A stretch of 14,016 nucleotides of DNA from Bacteroidota bacterium. GTDB taxonomy: Bacteria; Bacteroidota; Bacteroidia; Chitinophagales; Chitinophagaceae. Location of the stretch: the NCBI GenBank assembly GCA_023433755.1, contig JAEYUA010000203.1:1-14016 (forward strand), read 5' to 3'. Every line of letters begins with the position of its first letter. Positions within the stretch are counted from its first letter, which is position 1. A program made the translations under genes and the position numbers. Of this stretch, positions 6,628 to 12,337 are shown piece by piece. The notes under the pieces are model-generated. The model had not been told where the DNA came from. It searched no databases and saw nothing but the letters and a program-made list of their open reading frames with translations.

Positions 6628-7194
6628 TCAGGACCTTCCTTCGTTCAGGTTGTCATTGTCTGAACCACCAAGGCTGTAATCGTTGTTCTCTTCATCTTCC
6701 TCGCCGATCCTTTCATTCCTGTCATCAAGTTCGGAGCCCGGTACATCAAGATCACTGCCTGAGCGTTCGCGCCCGAAACTGGCTTCATTTAATGGCGTAC
6801 CATCAAAGTCACGGTTATCCATAGACGCTCTTTCCAGGTTTTGTTCATCACGTGAAGGCATGGAAACCCTTTCAAGTGTTTCTCTTTCTTCCCTGCTAAC
6901 CGAGCTTTCGCCGCTTCTTATTAACTCTTCCTCATCATCTTCAAACAAGCCTTCTCCTTCTTCATCGGCAGAGGAAACCGTTGTGTCTGCCAGCATTCCC
7001 AGTGGTGGGGCGTGAACGAATTCCTGCCCTGGAATATCTTTCACATCGGGCAGATCAATAAATGTTTCTTGGGGTTCCAGCTTTTTCCGGTCCTGGTCCG
7101 AATCAGGTAAGTCATAAGAGGTTGAAGAATTACGTTCGGCCCTTTCCGGGTTTCCCTGCCCGGGATGCTGGTTTTTATGAGCTTGATTATCCAT
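6628..7194 (-). CDS. Acidic, low-complexity conserved protein of Bacteroidota
   Basis: A 188-residue very acidic protein with no signal peptide, no membrane segment and almost no hydrophobic core, so it is probably disordered in the cytoplasm. I recognise its central part as a type met in Bacteroidota genomes without known function: 'DLPDVKDIPGQEFVHAPP' (residues 47-64) followed by 'SSADEEGEGLFEDDEEE' (74-90). The second half holds two near repeats, 'LERVSMPSRD' and 'LERASMDNRD' (107-116 and 120-129). The C-terminus is rich in Asp, Asn, Glu and Gly. It starts at ATG 7192-7194, divergent from the signalling cassette, with a large inverted repeat between them, and lies upstream of hsp20 on the same strand. 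A stress-related role is only suggested by that neighbourhood. Confidence 0.8.
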   Translation of the reverse strand: MDNQAHKNQHPGQGNPERAERNSSTSYDLPDSDQDRKKLEPQETFIDLPDVKDIPGQEFVHAPPLGMLADTTVSSADEEGEGLFEDDEEELIRSGESSVSREERETLERVSMPSRDEQNLERASMDNRDFDGTPLNEASFGRERSGSDLDVPGSELDDRNERIGEEDEENNDYSLGGSDNDNLNEGRS

Positions 7195-7252
7195 GGTTTG
7201 TTTTAATTAATGATTAAAAATTCCATGCCGTTGTAACAAGGGTCTTCCAAGA

Positions 7253-7294
7253 AAACCGTAGTTCTACTGAGGAATTTGCGTAGTACTACGGTTT
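7253..7294. promoter_or_regulatory. 15-bp-arm inverted repeat in divergent intergenic region
   Basis: The arms AAACCGTAGTTCTAC (7253-7267) and GTAGTACTACGGTTT (7280-7294) pair with a single mismatch across a 12-base spacer. The right arm itself contains the 12-base palindrome CGTAGTACTACG (7279-7290). It lies 59 bases from the acidic-protein start and 54 bases from the start of the signalling cassette, and its right edge overlaps a possible -33 element. This is well placed for an operator controlling one or both divergent genes; the LuxR-type regulator encoded downstream is a natural candidate, by inference. Confidence 0.6.
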
Positions 7295-7322
7295 GCAGAA
7301 TGCAGTTGATGCAGCATCTTTC
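7292..7322 (+). promoter_or_regulatory. Possible Bacteroidota promoter of the signalling cassette
   Basis: TTTG at 7292-7295 is followed after 19 bases by CATCTTTC (7315-7322), matching four of six fixed positions of the Bacteroidota -7 box TAnnTTTG. The spacing is right for the family of sigma factors, and transcription would begin about 20 bases before the ATG at 7349. The -33 element touches the right arm of the inverted repeat. Confidence 0.35.
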
Positions 7323-7348
7323 CACTTTATTCCACCAAAAATTCAATT

Positions 7349-7705
7349 ATGCCAACCAACCATTTTATTTCTATGAAGGATGCCTCTGAGCTAACATCCC
7401 GTTTACGCCAGATGAGGGAGCAGATTTTGGACCCTAACTACCGGGGGATGAATGTGATACCAATCTGTGAAACTTTTGACCGTGCTGCATTCGACCAGGT
7501 TCTGCAACAGGATGGATGCACAGGCATCAGGATCTATATGGGTATGGAGGAAAACAACCAGCTCGTTTTTGTTGTAGTGGGGGTGAATGAAGATAATGAA
7601 GACATTATCACTGCTACCAGCAATGATGATAATGATAATGAAATATTTGAAAACGGAGTAAGGTGTCCATTGTATTGTCCGCCTTCATCACCAATTAATA
7701 CCTGA
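7349..7705 (+). CDS. Small conserved protein with C-terminal Cys-Pro tail, unknown function
   Basis: A 118-residue soluble protein of a type I have seen in Bacteroidota but whose function is unknown to me. It opens with an amphipathic helix ('SMKDASELTSRLRQMREQIL', residues 8-27), then 'PICETFDRAAFDQVLQQDGC' (38-57), a beta-rich core 'GIRIYMGMEENNQLVFVVVG' (59-78), an acidic Asn/Asp stretch (81-100) and a short tail 'RCPLYCPPSSPINT' (105-118) with two cysteines three residues apart. The tail could bind a metal or act as a recognition tag; neither is shown. No signal peptide is visible. It begins the + strand cassette, and the membrane protein gene follows after 8 bases, so it is probably co-transcribed with the two-component pair. 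Confidence 0.85.
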   Translation: MPTNHFISMKDASELTSRLRQMREQILDPNYRGMNVIPICETFDRAAFDQVLQQDGCTGIRIYMGMEENNQLVFVVVGVNEDNEDIITATSNDDNDNEIFENGVRCPLYCPPSSPINT

Positions 7706-7713
7706 AACAATTA

Positions 7714-8367
7714 ATGAATTACGACCTCCTGTTTATACTGAGCTTTAGTGTTCTGATTGCCGCGGCAATTGCACTAATCAAGTTTGCCAATATCAGGCAA
7801 AGTTTCTATCCTTTTATATATGTGATCTGGCTGGCATCTTTTAACGAGGTGGTTAGTTATTTCCTTATCAGGAATGGAATGCACAACGTTGTCAACAGTA
7901 ATATTTACTGCTTACTTGAGTCCTTGCTTTTGCTGTGGTTTTTCAGGAATATAGGGAACTTCAAAAAATTTAATAAGCTTCCCTATTTGCTTGGCTTTGT
8001 ATTCATTATATCATGGGTCGTAGAGAATTTTTTCATCAGCTCCATTGAAAAGGAGTATTCTTCCTGGTTTATTTTGATTTATTCTTTTCCGGTGGTTCTC
8101 ATGAGCATCACTGCTATCAATACATTATTGTTCAAGGAAAAAGAATTACTGACAAACCCGCTTTTCCTGATATGTATCGGGTTCATTGTTTTCTTCACTT
8201 ACCGGATAGTTGTAGAAGTATTCTGGATGTACGGTTTGCTGGCAAGCAGCAATTTCGCAGTAAGTGTATATCACATTTTGTCATTTGTAAATCTTCTGAG
8301 TAATTTAATCTATGCATTGGCAATTTTATGGATGAAAAAGAAGCACGCCTTTACACTGCAGTTCTGA
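7714..8367 (+). CDS. Seven-helix membrane protein, putative sensor partner of the kinase
   Basis: A 217-residue protein made almost entirely of hydrophobic helices, not assigned to a named family here. Seven segments are visible at about residues 5-25, 31-52, 59-80, 88-108, 117-140, 149-175 and 184-207, with short basic or Asn-rich loops such as 'KFANIRQ' and 'RNIGNFKKFNKL'. An odd number of helices would put one end outside and the Lys-rich C-terminus 'WMKKKHAFTLQF' inside. Intramembrane charged or polar residues (E45, E70, E104, R165, E169) are candidates for ligand or signal contacts. Its last 40 bases overlap the start of the histidine kinase, which has no sensor domain of its own. I infer that it senses the signal for that kinase; a transporter-like or accessory role is possible. 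Confidence 0.82.
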   Translation: MNYDLLFILSFSVLIAAAIALIKFANIRQSFYPFIYVIWLASFNEVVSYFLIRNGMHNVVNSNIYCLLESLLLLWFFRNIGNFKKFNKLPYLLGFVFIISWVVENFFISSIEKEYSSWFILIYSFPVVLMSITAINTLLFKEKELLTNPLFLICIGFIVFFTYRIVVEVFWMYGLLASSNFAVSVYHILSFVNLLSNLIYALAILWMKKKHAFTLQF

Positions 8368-9098
8368 TTGTATGCGTGGTGCTGGGTATCATCATTACTT
8401 ATTTCATCATCTCCATTGTACGGCAGCATCGCAGGAGCTTGAAACTCTACCGGCAGAGCATACAAACCGAAATTACCACACTTGAAAAGGAAAGGGTGCG
8501 GATGGCTGCTGACCTGCACGATGAAGTGGGTCCCGTGCTGTCATCCATCAAACTTAAGATCGGCAGTTTTGAAGTAAACAATGATGAAGATGAAAAGGAG
8601 ATTCGCAATACTTCCGAGCAGATCGATAACCTGATCCGCCGCATGCGTGAGATATCCTTTGACCTCATGCCCAATTCCCTGATCCGGAAGGGACTTCCAT
8701 TTGCCCTCATGGAATTTATAGATTACTGTAAAAAATCTACAAAGCTTGATATCAAATTCAGGTACGACACCCTGCCGCTGACACAACAGCAATCCATCAA
8801 TCTTTACCGTATTACCCAGGAGGTGATCCATAATACCATGAAGCATGCCAACGCCACCGAGATCCTCATCCAGCTCAGGCAGGAAGGCAACCAGATTGTG
8901 CTGGCGGCGCAGGATAACGGATCAGGATTCAATTATGAGGAAAGAGTGAAGGAAGCTACAGGCCTGGGTTTGCACAACCTGCTGAGCCGTACGGAAATGC
9001 TGGGTGGGAAAATGTTTGTAGAATCAAAGAAAGGCAAGGGAACCACTTATATTTTCGAGATACCGATGACAAAAAGCATAAAACATGAACCCAATTAA
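8328..9098 (+). CDS. Sensor histidine kinase, HisKA_3 (NarL/DesK) type
   Basis: A 256-residue kinase with one N-terminal membrane helix (about residues 9-31), a short coiled linker, a HisKA_3 dimerisation domain and a HATPase_c domain. The phosphoacceptor histidine is H64 in 'RMAADLHDEVGPVLSSIKLK', the typical H-D-E-x-G-P-x-L form. The ATP-binding boxes are complete: N-box 'RITQEVIHNTMKHANA' (161-176), G1 'DNGSGF' (196-201) and G2 'GLGL' (212-215). It autophosphorylates and should pass the phosphate to the adjacent regulator. No periplasmic, PAS, GAF or TPR sensor region is present, which is minimal for this class. The start at ATG 8328 lies 40 bases inside the upstream membrane protein gene, and its end overlaps the regulator by 14 bases. 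Confidence 0.95.
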   Translation: MDEKEARLYTAVLIVCVVLGIIITYFIISIVRQHRRSLKLYRQSIQTEITTLEKERVRMAADLHDEVGPVLSSIKLKIGSFEVNNDEDEKEIRNTSEQIDNLIRRMREISFDLMPNSLIRKGLPFALMEFIDYCKKSTKLDIKFRYDTLPLTQQQSINLYRITQEVIHNTMKHANATEILIQLRQEGNQIVLAAQDNGSGFNYEERVKEATGLGLHNLLSRTEMLGGKMFVESKKGKGTTYIFEIPMTKSIKHEPN

Positions 9099-9741
9099 AA
9101 TAGTGCTCGCCGATGACCATGAAATTTTTCGGGATGGTTTCCGCGTAATGATCAAAAAACAACCTTCAGTTGTACTGGCCGGGGAAGCATCCAATGGTGA
9201 AGAACTGATTGAACTGGCTCAGAAGCTCAACCCCGACGTTGTGGTTACAGATATTAAAATGCCTAAACTTGACGGGCTTGAAGCAACCAAAAGACTGACA
9301 CGCGACATGCCTGGCATTGGTATTATTGCGCTGTCTATGTCTGATGAAGAAAACCTGATTGTTGACATGCTGGAAGCAGGTGCTAAGGGATACCTCCTTA
9401 AAAATGCACACAAGGAAGAGATCATAGAAGCCATCAAAACTGTGAAAATGGGACAGTCCTACTACTGCAACGATACCTCGCTCAAACTGGCTGAAATGAT
9501 CGGTAAAAGCAGGCATGGCCAGGTGATACGCAATAAAAAACCTGAGTTCACTGAAAAAGACCTGGAAGTGATCCGTTGCATCTGCAAGCAGATGTCCAAC
9601 AAGGAAATTGCTCTTCAACTCCACCTGAGCATCCGTACCATAGAAGGTTACCGCGACAGGATACAGGAAAAAATCGGGGCCAGGAATGCAGCAGGTATCG
9701 TAGTATATGCAATCAAGAATAAAATCTACCAGGTTAACTGA
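9085..9741 (+). CDS. Response regulator, NarL/LuxR type
   Basis: A 218-residue transcription regulator. The receiver domain (about residues 1-122) has the acidic pocket D10-D11, the phosphorylation site D56 in 'VVVTDIKMP', the switch Ser/Thr near residue 84-86 ('ALSMS') and the conserved lysine K106 ('YLLKNA'). The LuxR-type helix-turn-helix spans about residues 155-215: 'FTEKDLEVIRCICKQMSNKE' then 'IRTIEGYRDRIQEK' as recognition region. It is the expected partner of the overlapping HisKA_3 kinase gene and would bind DNA as a dimer. The dyad CGTAGTACTACG upstream of the cassette is a plausible target by shape and position only. The stop codon abuts that of the convergent gene. Confidence 0.96.
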   Translation: MNPIKIVLADDHEIFRDGFRVMIKKQPSVVLAGEASNGEELIELAQKLNPDVVVTDIKMPKLDGLEATKRLTRDMPGIGIIALSMSDEENLIVDMLEAGAKGYLLKNAHKEEIIEAIKTVKMGQSYYCNDTSLKLAEMIGKSRHGQVIRNKKPEFTEKDLEVIRCICKQMSNKEIALQLHLSIRTIEGYRDRIQEKIGARNAAGIVVYAIKNKIYQVN

Positions 9742-10062
9742 TCAAACCAGTTGCCTGCCTTTGCGCAGCAGGGCGGACAGCAGGTCATTGGAAGGATTTT
9801 TTTCACAACTGAAAGTCACCCATTGTTCATTAACCAGGTGCACCCCAATAAGCAGGGTTTTATGCCAGCCTACCGAACGGAAATAATAAAGTTCTTTCAG
9901 TTCATCCTTATTCAACTCCACCATGATTGCGGGCTTGTGGATCACCATCGCGGCATCATCGTAAATATCCGCATGCGTATCAGGACCTTCAATGCAAATC
10001 CCTTCCACCAGGTTTACCCTGTTATTGAAAGGATCTGTTATCGTCCTGGTCCCATTTGTCAT
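9742..10062 (-). CDS. Hypothetical protein, 106 residues
   Basis: A short soluble protein that I do not recognise. It has no signal peptide or membrane helix; the composition is that of a compact alpha/beta domain, with 'MVELNKDELKELYYFRSVGW' (residues 47-66), a hydrophobic strand 'KTLLIGVHLVNEQWVTF' (68-84) and a basic C-terminus 'LLRKGRQLV'. The coding case rests on a full-length open frame between two clear genes, amino acid composition like its neighbours, and neat packing: its stop directly abuts the stop of the response regulator, forming TGATCA at 9739-9744. It lies 47 bases downstream of another small gene on the same strand and may share its transcript. Confidence 0.65.
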   Translation of the reverse strand: MTNGTRTITDPFNNRVNLVEGICIEGPDTHADIYDDAAMVIHKPAIMVELNKDELKELYYFRSVGWHKTLLIGVHLVNEQWVTFSCEKNPSNDLLSALLRKGRQLV

Positions 10063-10109
10063 AACTGACGTTGGTTAAGTAAAATGGGTACAGATCCGGA
10101 ACGGAAGGG

Positions 10110-10433
10110 TCAGATCATAATTTCGATATCACTAAAGTCGGCGATAAGTTCATTGCCGGCAAAGATGCAAACTGAATCATATTTGTCAATACTTTCAATG
10201 GGCTCGGAATACAGGATCTCCTTCATCCTGGTGCCTTTACCTGGTGCAGGTAAAGGCACTTCCAGTACAAGGATATGGCCTTCTGCGGGTAACTTATTAA
10301 AACGGGCATTATTATTTGTTTCAGTAGAAATTTCTCCGATTACATAGAGGGTTCCGAAATAAGCAGGGTCAAATTCATCATATTCAACCCATACTTCCCA
10401 TAGTCCGGTGTCCAGTACAGATTCGATCGTCAT
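10110..10433 (-). CDS. Hypothetical protein, 107 residues
   Basis: A small acidic soluble protein that I do not recognise. The sequence looks like an all-beta domain: 'GLWEVWVEYDEFDPAYFGTL' (residues 10-29), 'YVIGEIST', 'GHILVLEVPLPAPGKGTRMK' (52-71) and a final 'SVCIFAGNELIADFSDIEIM' (87-106). There is no signal peptide. A perfect 11-base inverted repeat lies inside the gene over the Val-Pro-Leu-Pro-Ala-Pro-Gly-Lys-Gly-Thr codons. It precedes the 106-residue gene on the same strand with a 47-base gap, and the hairpin at 10464-10488 separates it from the aminotransferase gene. It is likely real because of composition and packing, but no function can be proposed. Confidence 0.68.
   Translation of the reverse strand: MTIESVLDTGLWEVWVEYDEFDPAYFGTLYVIGEISTETNNNARFNKLPAEGHILVLEVPLPAPGKGTRMKEILYSEPIESIDKYDSVCIFAGNELIADFSDIEIMI
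10231..10259. repeat. Perfect 11-bp inverted repeat inside a coding region
   Basis: GTGCCTTTACC (10231-10241) and GGTAAAGGCAC (10249-10259) are exact reverse complements separated by 7 bases (TGGTGCA). The hairpin falls inside the 107-residue hypothetical gene and is not followed by a T run on either strand, so it is not an ordinary terminator. Confidence 0.8.
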
Positions 10434-10463
10434 AACACCAAGTTAAGCTGAGAGGGATATTCA

Positions 10464-10488
10464 AAAATTGCGGTTACTACGCAATTTT
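10464..10488 (-). terminator. Hairpin after the aminotransferase gene, terminator or operator
   Basis: AAAATTGCG (10464-10472) and CGCAATTTT (10480-10488) form a perfect 9-bp stem with a 7-base loop, 6 bases beyond the aminotransferase stop. On the - strand it runs into TTTTTGA, so it can act as a terminator. On that strand the stem and loop also contain TTGCGTAGTA, the same 10 bases as in the inverted repeat at 7276-7285, and the site lies about 30 bases upstream of the next gene; a regulatory role is therefore possible. Confidence 0.5.
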
Positions 10489-10494
10489 CTGCCC

Positions 10495-11340
10495 TCAGGA
10501 AGTAGCTAAAAAACCGGGCCGCGGGCCGGGATGTAATTGTAGTAAAAGCTCATTAAGCTTAGTGGCAACAGTGCGTTCAACTGGAAAACGGATGTCATCC
10601 ACAGATTGAACGGGCAATACCATTTTAGTAGTGCTGGTGATGAAAGCTTCTTTCGCTGATCTCAATTCCTCCATGCTTAGTTTTCTTTCCTCCACCTGCA
10701 TGAGGGAAGAGGCGGCGTTCAGGATTTTGGCCCTGGTAATTCCTTTCAGGATATTACGTGAAGGTGTAACCAGTTTGTTTCCGGATGTGACGATAAAAAA
10801 GTTAGCCCGCGGGCATTCTGTAATATCACCGTCCTGGTGATACAGGATGTCATCGGCATTTATTTCCTTCAACCGGGGCTGGAGCATTACAGCCATCAGG
10901 TAGTCGATCGTTTTGATGTGGGGGAGCTGTCTTTGATAGGCATGGCTCATCAGCCTGATGCCCCTGGAAAAATCATCCGGTGTGGGCAGTTGAAAACGGT
11001 GTACCGAAACCACAAGATTGGGTTCAGCCGGGTTATAGCCGTCGGGGGAATATCCGCCTGTGAGCGATAGCCGGATGCCGCAATGCACTGCTTCGTTTTT
11101 ACGGATCAGCTCAACTATCACCGCCTCCAGTTGCTGTTTGTTTAGAGGCACTTCAAGGTTCAACTGGCCGGAAGAATAAAAAAACCTGTCGAGGTGATCT
11201 TCAAGGAAAACCGGTATTCCATTCATCACTTTTAAAAAATCAAAAACGCCATAACCTCTCTGGAAAACGAGGTCCCGGTAATGAAGCCGCGCGTCCTGGT
11301 CAGCAATGAAATCATTATTGATAAAAGCCCATTCGCTCAT
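10495..11340 (-). CDS. Class IV (fold-type IV) PLP-dependent aminotransferase
   Basis: A 281-residue enzyme of the branched-chain / D-amino acid aminotransferase and 4-amino-4-deoxychorismate lyase superfamily. 'HYRDLVFQRGYGVFDFLKVM' (residues 20-39) is the N-terminal signature. The Schiff-base lysine is K143 in 'LPHIKTIDYLMAVM', and 'GDITECPRANFFIV' (171-184) holds the glutamate (E175) that contacts the PLP pyridine nitrogen. 'GIRLSLTGGYS' and 'GITRAKIL' are the phosphate- and substrate-side motifs. The family normally runs 270-310 residues, so it is complete. Which reaction it runs is not fixed by the sequence; members are often misannotated as branched-chain aminotransferase. The dienelactone hydrolase gene lies 4 bases upstream on the same strand, so the two share an operon. 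Confidence 0.93.
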   Translation of the reverse strand: MSEWAFINNDFIADQDARLHYRDLVFQRGYGVFDFLKVMNGIPVFLEDHLDRFFYSSGQLNLEVPLNKQQLEAVIVELIRKNEAVHCGIRLSLTGGYSPDGYNPAEPNLVVSVHRFQLPTPDDFSRGIRLMSHAYQRQLPHIKTIDYLMAVMLQPRLKEINADDILYHQDGDITECPRANFFIVTSGNKLVTPSRNILKGITRAKILNAASSLMQVEERKLSMEELRSAKEAFITSTTKMVLPVQSVDDIRFPVERTVATKLNELLLQLHPGPRPGFLATS

Positions 11341-11344
11341 GCTG

Positions 11345-12199
11345 TTATTTTAGATGCCTTGAAAAAAAATCAATCGTCCGTTGCCAGGCGAGTTTTGCGG
11401 CTGCCTCGTTGTAACGCGAAGCGGAAGTGTCATTATGAAAAGCATGGTTTACGCCTTCATAAACATATTGTTCATAAGTGATGTTATGCTGCTTCAAAGC
11501 TTCTTCATAAGTGGCCATGCCTTCGTTGATCCTGGTGTCCAGCCCTGCATAATGCAGTTGCACCGCGGCTTTGATCTTCGATACTTCGGAAGCTTCAGGC
11601 TGACGGCCATAAAATGCCACTGCTGCCTTGAGTGTGGGAACCTGCACAGCCAGGTGATTGGCCATGGCGCCACCCCAGCAAAATCCAACACAGCCGGCCT
11701 TACCGGAATAATCTTTCCTGGAGGCCAGGTAGTCAAATGCTTTTATGAAATGTAACCTTGTTTCGGAGGCATTCAGTTTGGTGAAGAGGTCTCTTGCCTC
11801 ATCTTCATTGGCAGGTGTTCCTCCAAGTGGTGACAGCGCATTAGGGGCTATTGCCAGGTAACCTGCGGTGGCTGCACGGCGGGTTACATCTTCTATATGC
11901 GGGTTCAGTCCCCTGTTCTCATGGATCACCATCACCGCCGGGTATGTTTTTTCCTCCTTTGGCCTGGCGGTATATGCCTTCATCTCAATATCGTTATGGC
12001 CCTTGTAGCTGATATATCCTGTTACAAGCCCATCTTCACTGGTTACCGCAGCTTTTGCATAATTCCCTTCCAGGGAAGGGAGCAGGGTCATGGCTGCAGC
12101 CAGGCTGCCGGTGAGCAATACCAGGCGGCTGATGAATTCCTGCCTGCTGAGCGGCTTATGTGTGTATTCATCATAAAGCCGGATGATCTGCTGGTCCAT
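11345..12199 (-). CDS. Dienelactone hydrolase family protein with N-terminal signal-like helix
   Basis: A 284-residue alpha/beta-hydrolase of the dienelactone hydrolase family, whose founding member opens dienelactone in chlorocatechol breakdown; most relatives act on unknown esters or lactones. The triad is visible: nucleophile C174 in 'GFCWGG', D221 in 'YAGLDTRI' and H252 in 'GVNHAFHND', with the conserved E94-N95-R96 'HENRG' strand. Before the catalytic domain come about 50 residues: 'MDQQIIRLYDEYTHKPLSRQ', then 'EFISRLVLLTGSLAAAMTLL'. This resembles the Tat-type leader of related proteins (S-R-R-x-F-L-K), but here the second arginine is Gln (R19-Q20), so export by Tat is uncertain; it might be an anchor or use another route. 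It heads a two-gene operon with the aminotransferase. Confidence 0.92.
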   Translation of the reverse strand: MDQQIIRLYDEYTHKPLSRQEFISRLVLLTGSLAAAMTLLPSLEGNYAKAAVTSEDGLVTGYISYKGHNDIEMKAYTARPKEEKTYPAVMVIHENRGLNPHIEDVTRRAATAGYLAIAPNALSPLGGTPANEDEARDLFTKLNASETRLHFIKAFDYLASRKDYSGKAGCVGFCWGGAMANHLAVQVPTLKAAVAFYGRQPEASEVSKIKAAVQLHYAGLDTRINEGMATYEEALKQHNITYEQYVYEGVNHAFHNDTSASRYNEAAAKLAWQRTIDFFSRHLK

Positions 12200-12238
12200 A
12201 AAACAAATTGAACTCTAATGTACCGATTTTGTTGCTGG

Positions 12239-12293
12239 GCAGTAGCCGTATCAGCCTTTCGGTAAGAACAGCAGGCTCCGTAAGCTCTACTGC
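12239..12293. other. Nested inverted repeats in intergenic region
   Basis: GCAGTAG (12239-12245) pairs with CTACTGC (12287-12293), and inside it AGCCT (12253-12257) pairs with AGGCT (12273-12277); CCGTA is repeated directly on both sides (12246-12250, 12278-12282). The 138 bases between the hydrolase and the ferritin-like gene hold nothing else that I recognise. A structured leader or a small RNA is possible but unproven. Confidence 0.3.
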
Positions 12294-12337
12294 AGCGACT
12301 GGCGGCATAATTTTTTCAATCATATGAAAAACATTTT

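Noticed and set aside
6683..7015. Ser-rich 110-codon frame opposite the acidic protein
   Set aside because: Poly-Ser is the reverse image of GAA/GAT-rich acidic codons; the acidic frame has conserved blocks.
9166..9624. 152-codon open frame on the - strand opposite the response regulator
   Set aside because: It mirrors the receiver domain codons and is rich in Phe and His, as expected for a shadow frame.
10501..10532. GC-rich ccgggccgcgggccggg string as a terminator for the aminotransferase
   Set aside because: It lies inside the coding region near the C-terminus (Gly-Pro-Arg-Pro-Gly codons), its arms do not pair cleanly and no T run follows.
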